Below, one piece after another: positions 60,001 through 64,000 of a DNA stretch of 64,000 bases. The stretch is taken from positions 17,652 to 81,651 of the forward strand of contig NPFB01000089.1 in assembly GCA_014084085.1 (NCBI GenBank), read 5' to 3'. The position numbers and the translations under genes are program-made. The notes beneath the pieces were generated by a model. It was not told where the DNA came from. It did not search any database and was given only the letters and a program-made list of their open reading frames with translations. The stretch is from Hondaea fermentalgiana. Lineage: Eukaryota > Sar > Bigyra > Thraustochytrida > Thraustochytriidae. Each line of letters opens with the position of its first letter. Position 1 is the first letter of the stretch.

Positions 60001-60504
60001 TACTCCATGGGAGGCTTGCGTATTGACTCGCAAGGCCGTACCGTCAATAATGTAGGCGTGCCCACGGCGGGCGGAAGACTTTATGCGGTTGGTGAAGTTG
60101 TCGGGGGTATCCATGGCAAGAATCGTCTTGGTGGAAACGCTCTTACCGAGTGCGCCGTTTTTGGCCTGCACGTTGGAGCGCACGTTCCTATTCAGGAGCG
60201 CACCAAGCCGAAAGTGACGAGTGGACGCCGTGGCGAGACCAGGTCGATTTCTTCATCCTCAAAGACGTCTCTCAAGTCTATCTCCATGGATGAACTCAAG
60301 CAGCACAACACGCCAGAGGACTGTTGGGTCGCCATCGACGGCAAGGTATACGACCTCACGCTCTATGCGGAGGACCATCCTGGCGGCAGAGAGGCGATCA
60401 CGAGCCTCGCAGGCACCGATGGTACCAAGACCTTTATGGATGTACATACACCGTCGCTTCTGGAGGACTTGGATCCGATTGGCATCTTTGCAAGTGAGCC
60501 ATAG
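57064..60504 (+). CDS. ERO1 - soluble fumarate reductase - cytochrome b5 fusion protein
   Basis: One frame, 1146 residues, no stop or splice site needed. Residues 1-~43 are an ER signal peptide (RRRR, then ALGALVALALAVCSLSVV, cleavage near ASA). ERO1 spans ~50-475: NPEQFTGYNG, SGLHSSINLH (FAD site) and the core C402-x2-C405-x2-C408 before RLHGKLQLLGIGTAMKMLL. ERO1 oxidises protein disulfide isomerase and normally passes electrons from FAD to oxygen. A helical linker (~475-570) joins an Osm1/Frd1-type FAD fumarate reductase (~573-1040): GAGLSG at ~577, and counterparts of the known catalytic residues at H823 (QVHPTAF), R867 (NELGTR), H979 (VHYSMGG) and R1021 (GKNRLGGNA). A cytochrome b5 domain (~1070-1146) follows, with heme ligands H1105 (HPGG) and H1128. 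There is no KDEL tail. In yeast, fumarate via Osm1 can accept electrons for Ero1; the fusion suggests direct transfer. Confidence 0.92.
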   Translation: MIRRRRQTPAASPAWRTRALGALVALALAVCSLSVVSTTASAGKHESRPLRAKVLFEDEVVCNSEAIRTANSDYLLRLLEELTNTTYFRLFRVQLDGECPLDAGEAQGGEVKKPEEPSCGFGDDEDDDHGEGEEAPEPLCNLKPSDESLSNPFFGGGGGGGFGAPGFGNPVDKTLSKHEDSVVSQAEEDCDDESLPAFWTNLCAELPFNDSTMEYVNLQLNPEQFTGYNGSKVWDAIYGENCFEIEEIDMCYEERFLYRMLSGLHSSINLHISEHYKPPVPGKRDRWERDLVRFQRQFEGHPERFKNLEFAFVVLLRAVRRATPTLREFNFATGESREDQRTNKLVSLFLDSFVLRSCQTVFEAFDESLLFVNENGPQVSTMANLKRRFKDIFHNISNIFNCIRCQRCRLHGKLQLLGIGTAMKMLLLPEHLIKENLSREEVVALFNTMAKFSEAIEIHQNMKDAMLASKASDATSAPAIAPSMGAGPISMSISNKESLQLLQDRALAIVSGAVREGELDEDMEDALVDALLDGDEELMILAKHFALENHDVSFIRHAVRRLGQVDVQGPTKPDAVVIGAGLSGLTAALSILDRGGSVVLIDKEGGPGGNSAKASSGINGIDETSLTKLNDSIAQFKEDMVIGSGRPSFATNPLVDVLTKGSADALAWLRSRVGLALDEVGQLGGHSRPRTWRPSTGLAGSELIVAVNRAVKSYEESGKLEFRRKTQVTEILVNDAEDDVALRGVRCKNLESGETFDLDASAVVIATGGYGFHRGSEDSFLLQHRPDLARFGTTNGKFATGDGILLAQAVGADTVDIDQVQVHPTAFVDPKDRSSPVKTLAAELLRGVGAVMLDASGRRFVNELGTRKYVSEHMIAHDPSADGQPEFLMVLSASVADRAPKHIPMYMRKGLMWKVDSVEALAETLGAEVATVRQTLEDFDRTCTDMNAYPDPFNRTVCPDTPLATDAPFYVGYITPAVHYSMGGLRIDSQGRTVNNVGVPTAGGRLYAVGEVVGGIHGKNRLGGNALTECAVFGLHVGAHVPIQERTKPKVTSGRRGETRSISSSSKTSLKSISMDELKQHNTPEDCWVAIDGKVYDLTLYAEDHPGGREAITSLAGTDGTKTFMDVHTPSLLEDLDPIGIFASEP

Positions 60505-60834
60505 AAAGTAGAAAAGGACTAAAGAAAAGCACGATCAATTTTGCCAAGCTTGCTTGGAATCTATATGAAAGCTTTTGCGCTCGGTTGCTAGCGCATTTTG
60601 CTCACTGGCTGCGATTCGCAAAAGAAAGATTCGCCATGCTTGCAAAATTCAATGCTCATTGTCAACATCATCAATTTGGTTAAGGTGCAAATTTCCATGT
60701 GGAGGCGAGAGAGCCTAGAAGAAGCGCTCAATGTTCTTTTTTTCGGTTTTGTTTTCTTTCTCGTCTTCTTTCTCTTCGTCTCTCTCGTCCCATTTCTCTG
60801 TGTGCATGTTGTTGCTTTGTTGCTTACGTTTGGA
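60505..60834. other. Convergent 3' interval between the fusion gene and the sirtuin
   Basis: No gene seen. T-rich sequence at 60725-60805 is A-rich on the sirtuin strand, consistent with 3' UTR. Confidence 0.5.
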
Positions 60835-63800
60835 CTAAAGTGTGTCACTAAATGAGCCACCTACTCGGGGGCGCTTGGGACTGCCTTCGAGATCCGTCTT
60901 GGATGGACGTTTATCTCCCAGAGTCTTTTCACTGTGCCCAGAGCCAAGATCGCGCCGCGGGGCGCTTTCCTTGTTGGCCCTTGGGGAAGACGAAGATGAG
61001 TCGTCGTCGCTGTCGTTTTCATTTTCGCCATTGTCCTCATCCTCGGAAGAGTCAGAGTCAGAATCGTCGCCAAATTCAGAATCGCAGTCCTCGTTTGCGC
61101 CCCGGAAGAGGAAACGATACGAGTAATCTTCGCTTTGCCGATAATGGCAGCCTTTGAGCTCAGGAGCCTTGTTGCTCTTATCTTCAGGCTCTTCGCCATC
61201 ACTGGTCTTGGCTTCGCGGTCAGCCTCATCATCATCGCCATTGTCGTCGTCGTCATCATCACCGTCGTTTTCCGGGACGCCAGGAATGTCCCAATGGAGT
61301 TCTTTGGCAAGAGCCGTAACAACTGCATCACAGTTGCCCAACAGCTCTGCATCAAATTCGTGGGGCTGCGCAACGACCTCACGGTTGATGAGAATCTGTG
61401 GAATATCCTCATCGACCATTTCGATGATGCGAGAGACGGGTGCGACCTTGAGACTCGTCCCGAGAACGAGGACAAGATCACAGAGACGCACGTCCTCCTC
61501 GATACAATCAAAAAATTCCGATGGCAGGGACTCGCCAAAAAACACAATGTCGGGCTTCATAATACCCTTGTCGAACATCTCATCCACAAAGGGAAGCTCG
61601 TCGAGGAAGGCGTCGTCCGCATCATCGTTCCGAGTTGCGGTCTCTTTAGATCCGTCAGCAGGCGCCTTTTCTTCCTGCTGCGGTGGACCATCAGTGTGCT
61701 GAGTCTCCTCCTCGTGGGCGTCCGTACTCGCGTGCGCACTGAGCGGGAGAGGCTCCGACGTTGCAAACGACGCGCTGGACGAGGTTGAGGCAAAGGAACC
61801 GTACGTCCCAGGTCCAGATGCGCCTTCAACGGGTCCATCGCCGCGCGGGCGCACCATGGTCGTTGTCGTAGTGCCTGCACCAGTGGTAGCCGTGTCAAGG
61901 CCCGGCGCAGCGTGAAGCGGCATAGGATCGAGACCCGTTCCCTTTGGGTCCTCGTCCTGCGCGCCATGCGCTGCGTAGAGGGCTTGCACGTCTGAGGGAA
62001 GAAGACCGCTCGTCGTATTGTTGGAGGAGTCCCCTGGGGTCGCGGCATCGCCAGCGTTGCTGGGCTGTGCTGACAATCCAGCGTCTGCGAACACACTACG
62101 GTGCGATGCAGCGTTGTGAGCACGAGGCGTAGTCATGGAGCTGAGACTGTTGGACCGGCTCAGTTGTGAGAGCGTGGGACTCGGGGGAACCATGGGGTCG
62201 CTGTCGGATGCGAGGCTGTTCGTCCGCACTCCGGGACGTTTGTGCATGGAAGACTTGGTATTGTTGTTGTTGTTGCTGCTGCTGCTGTTGCTGCCGAACA
62301 TTTTCTTGGTCGATGAGGCAAATGGCGAATCAGGCTCGAGATGATGCGCAGCATGAACTGGAGAAAGGTTCGAACGGGGCTGCGGAGACCGAGCAACGGC
62401 GTTCGCACCTTGCTTGGCAACAACTCCACCGTCCGCAGCTAAGCCGAGCGCAGAAGTAGTCTTTGCCTGCGGCGTTCCGACCACAGTTTGAGACATTTTG
62501 CTACCCGCAGCAGCATTCGTTGTCGCCATCGTCGTATGAGTAGTAAATGAAGATGACGAGGACGAAGACGACGAAGAAGAAGCACCTGCCGTGGAAACGG
62601 GAGCGACATGAGCTCCGCGCGCGTCTGCGAGCTGACTGTTCTTGTCAGTGTCCTGCTGCTGAGAGGAGGCCGCCGAGGTAGGCCCGGCCAACGAAACGGT
62701 GTTACTCGTACCGAGTCCAGCGGAAGCAGCCAAAGGGGGCGTTGCGCGCGAGAGGGGTCCGCCCATGAGCGTGCTGCGCGCCGCAGTGATGGCGGGAGAC
62801 CCACGGAGCGGCGTGCTACTTGCGCCTGCATCAGAGTCGAGATCGCTCTCGCTCGAGATGGAATTTGAGCGAGTGCTGGCAAACCGAAATGCGCTCATGC
62901 TGGGATCACGCATCACAACTTCCTCCATGAGCGAGGAGGGAGGGTTTTCCGCGCAGCGAGGGCAAACTGGCGCGCGGCGGTTCATGATGTCATCCTTGAT
63001 CCGGTCACCCTCGCATCGGAATTTGCAGCGCGTGCACGTGGCTGTGGCAAAAGAACCATGACACTGGAGCACGCGCTCGATGCCAGCGACGCATTCGAGC
63101 GTGTCGATGTTCTGCGTGTAGTTACGGTGAAGATGGCCGTGGGCCTCGAGACGTTTGATAAAGTGGTGCGTCGGCGCGGGCTCGTGCGTGCCCGGCCAGA
63201 GTTTGCGAGCGAAATCGTAAAAGGGCTTTGTGTTTCGGCGAAAGTAATGGATGGAAAACAGATCTTGCGGGTCCTTGAGTTTGTATCCGTCCAGCATGGA
63301 GTACACGCCGTGGCTGGAGCGAAAGTCTGGGATGCCGCAGCTCGTGGAGATGCCTGCGCCCGTGAGGACGAGAATGCGGCGCGCACCCTTGATCAGTGAC
63401 GCCACTTGTGCCAGGCTCTGGATCTTCACGCGCCTCTTCCTGAACTGCTGCGCGCGGGACTGCACCACCATGACGAGCTTGGCGAAGGCCTGGGGCGTCA
63501 TGTCCTCGACGAGTCTGCGTTTCCGTGGGCTCTCCTCCAGCTTTTGCACGAGCGGGATCCCCGGAAACAGCCGCAGCAGCAGCGGCACGCGCGCGTGCAC
63601 GGGGACGGCTGCCGGCGAGATCTCCTCCACGTAGCTGTCCCCGTCGCTGTCCTCCTCCTCCTGCTCCTGCTCCTGCTCCAGCTCCTGCTGCTGCTGCTGC
63701 TGCCCAGCCGCTCGCGGGGCCTCCTGCCCGCCGCTCTCGCGGTCTCTCACCGCCTCCTGCTGCCGCCCGTCATGCTGCTGCTGCTGCTGCTGCTGCTCGC

Positions 63801-63933
63801 GGGCGGCGCCTTGGCCGCTGCTCTTTTCGGCGTGGGCGTCTCTGGAGTCCTTGGCGCCGTCGTCGATGGCGCCGTCGTCGACGGCGCCGTCCTTGATGGC
63901 GCCGTCCTTGGCCGCCATGGGCGGCGCCTCCAT
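60835..63933 (-). CDS. SIRT1-like sirtuin deacetylase with a ~450-residue insertion
   Basis: A 1032-residue class I sirtuin. The N-terminus has a tandem DGAI/DGAV repeat, Gln- and Glu-rich runs, and a SIRT1-like helical lead-in ending TPQAFAKLV. The NAD-binding core shows LTGAGIS at ~190-196, CGIPDFRS, TQNID with N275, and the catalytic H292 (QCHGSF). The zinc ribbon has CTRC and CPRC (~324). After the second Cys pair, ~330-780 is a Ser/Ala/Asn low-complexity insert. The core then resumes with MKPDIVFFGE, LVLVLGTSLKVAP and LINRE. The C-terminus is acidic and Ser-rich. Sirtuins remove acyl groups from lysine using NAD+, SIRT1-type enzymes mainly in the nucleus. The frame stays open upstream to the window edge without another ATG, so MEAPPMAAKD is a provisional start. 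Confidence 0.88.
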   Translation of the reverse strand: MEAPPMAAKDGAIKDGAVDDGAIDDGAKDSRDAHAEKSSGQGAAREQQQQQQQHDGRQQEAVRDRESGGQEAPRAAGQQQQQQELEQEQEQEEEDSDGDSYVEEISPAAVPVHARVPLLLRLFPGIPLVQKLEESPRKRRLVEDMTPQAFAKLVMVVQSRAQQFRKRRVKIQSLAQVASLIKGARRILVLTGAGISTSCGIPDFRSSHGVYSMLDGYKLKDPQDLFSIHYFRRNTKPFYDFARKLWPGTHEPAPTHHFIKRLEAHGHLHRNYTQNIDTLECVAGIERVLQCHGSFATATCTRCKFRCEGDRIKDDIMNRRAPVCPRCAENPPSSLMEEVVMRDPSMSAFRFASTRSNSISSESDLDSDAGASSTPLRGSPAITAARSTLMGGPLSRATPPLAASAGLGTSNTVSLAGPTSAASSQQQDTDKNSQLADARGAHVAPVSTAGASSSSSSSSSSSFTTHTTMATTNAAAGSKMSQTVVGTPQAKTTSALGLAADGGVVAKQGANAVARSPQPRSNLSPVHAAHHLEPDSPFASSTKKMFGSNSSSSNNNNNTKSSMHKRPGVRTNSLASDSDPMVPPSPTLSQLSRSNSLSSMTTPRAHNAASHRSVFADAGLSAQPSNAGDAATPGDSSNNTTSGLLPSDVQALYAAHGAQDEDPKGTGLDPMPLHAAPGLDTATTGAGTTTTTMVRPRGDGPVEGASGPGTYGSFASTSSSASFATSEPLPLSAHASTDAHEEETQHTDGPPQQEEKAPADGSKETATRNDDADDAFLDELPFVDEMFDKGIMKPDIVFFGESLPSEFFDCIEEDVRLCDLVLVLGTSLKVAPVSRIIEMVDEDIPQILINREVVAQPHEFDAELLGNCDAVVTALAKELHWDIPGVPENDGDDDDDDNGDDDEADREAKTSDGEEPEDKSNKAPELKGCHYRQSEDYSYRFLFRGANEDCDSEFGDDSDSDSSEDEDNGENENDSDDDSSSSSPRANKESAPRRDLGSGHSEKTLGDKRPSKTDLEGSPKRPRVGGSFSDTL
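63851..63913 (-). repeat. 15-bp coding tandem repeat in the sirtuin N-terminus
   Basis: Four near-identical 15-base units on the coding strand translate as KDGAI, KDGAV, DDGAI, DDGAK. They are in frame and so keep the protein open. Confidence 0.85.
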
Positions 63934-64000
63934 GGCGTGCGTCGCCTCCGCGGGCGAAAGGGAAGCAAAACTTGCGAGCCGCCGACCGACCGACCGACTG

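Noticed and set aside
57064..60504. Two separate genes (ERO1 and fumarate reductase) misread as one
   Set aside because: No stop, frameshift or plausible new start with promoter lies in the linker; the linker is protein-like and in phase. RNA confirmation is still desirable.
1..64000. CRISPR arrays, insertion sequences, prophage or bacterial operon structure
   Set aside because: No spaced direct repeats, transposase, or operon-like runs; introns, FG nucleoporin and ciliary genes show a nuclear eukaryotic genome.

Overview
This is nuclear DNA of a eukaryote. Eighteen protein-coding genes are recognisable, spaced by roughly 0.2-2.4 kb and placed on both strands. There are no operons, rRNAs, tRNAs or transposons that I can see. 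The DNA is GC-rich, intergenic regions are full of short microsatellites, and genes are nearly intron-free: I can support only two introns (41 nt in RRP9 and 237 nt in a RAD6-like E2). Together with flagellar genes (DNAAF5, kinesin-2 subunit KAP3), a DGAT2 oil-synthesis enzyme and giant armadillo-repeat and IQ-motif proteins, this fits a zoosporic stramenopile, most likely a thraustochytrid/labyrinthulomycete. That placement is inference and no database was searched. Two 100-N blocks (8261-8360 and 21938-22037) are assembly gaps in GC-rich simple sequence.

Layout. 1-8260 (-): a very large BRWD/PHIP-type WD40-bromodomain chromatin protein, open at both ends. 9720-11942 (+): nucleoporin NUP58. 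13323-14843 (+): DGAT2. 15177-16711 (-) and 17618-18403 (+): a divergent nucleolar pair, RRP9 (U3 snoRNP) and PINX1. 18602-19747 (-): F-box/leucine-rich-repeat protein. 20931-21572 (-): small multi-pass membrane protein of the TMEM8/myomaker (CREST) type. 23932-27234 (+): PDZ-RGS-DENN protein. 27400-29922 (-) and 30345-33191 (-): DNAAF5 and KAP3, both ciliary. 34338-45833 (+): a 3831-residue protein made almost entirely of armadillo repeats. 46365-47345 (-): RAD6-like E2. 48228-53375 (-): 1715-residue coiled-coil protein. 53748-56213 (-): IQ-motif/TPR-like protein. 57064-60504 (+): fusion protein described below. 60835-63933 (-): SIRT1-like sirtuin with a huge internal insertion.

The most striking item is the gene at 57064-60504. 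One uninterrupted 1146-codon frame encodes a signal peptide, a complete ERO1 thiol oxidase (Cys-x2-Cys-x2-Cys core), a complete Osm1/Frd1-type soluble fumarate reductase with all its catalytic residues, and a C-terminal cytochrome b5 domain. In yeast the separate proteins Ero1 and Osm1 are functionally linked: fumarate can replace oxygen as the electron sink for disulfide formation. Here the two enzymes are covalently joined, suggesting a self-contained, oxygen-independent disulfide-forming machine in the ER. The other genes are mainly housekeeping (nuclear pore, ribosome biogenesis, chromatin, ubiquitin, lipid, cilium) and show no obvious joint pathway beyond the nucleolar and ciliary neighbour pairs.
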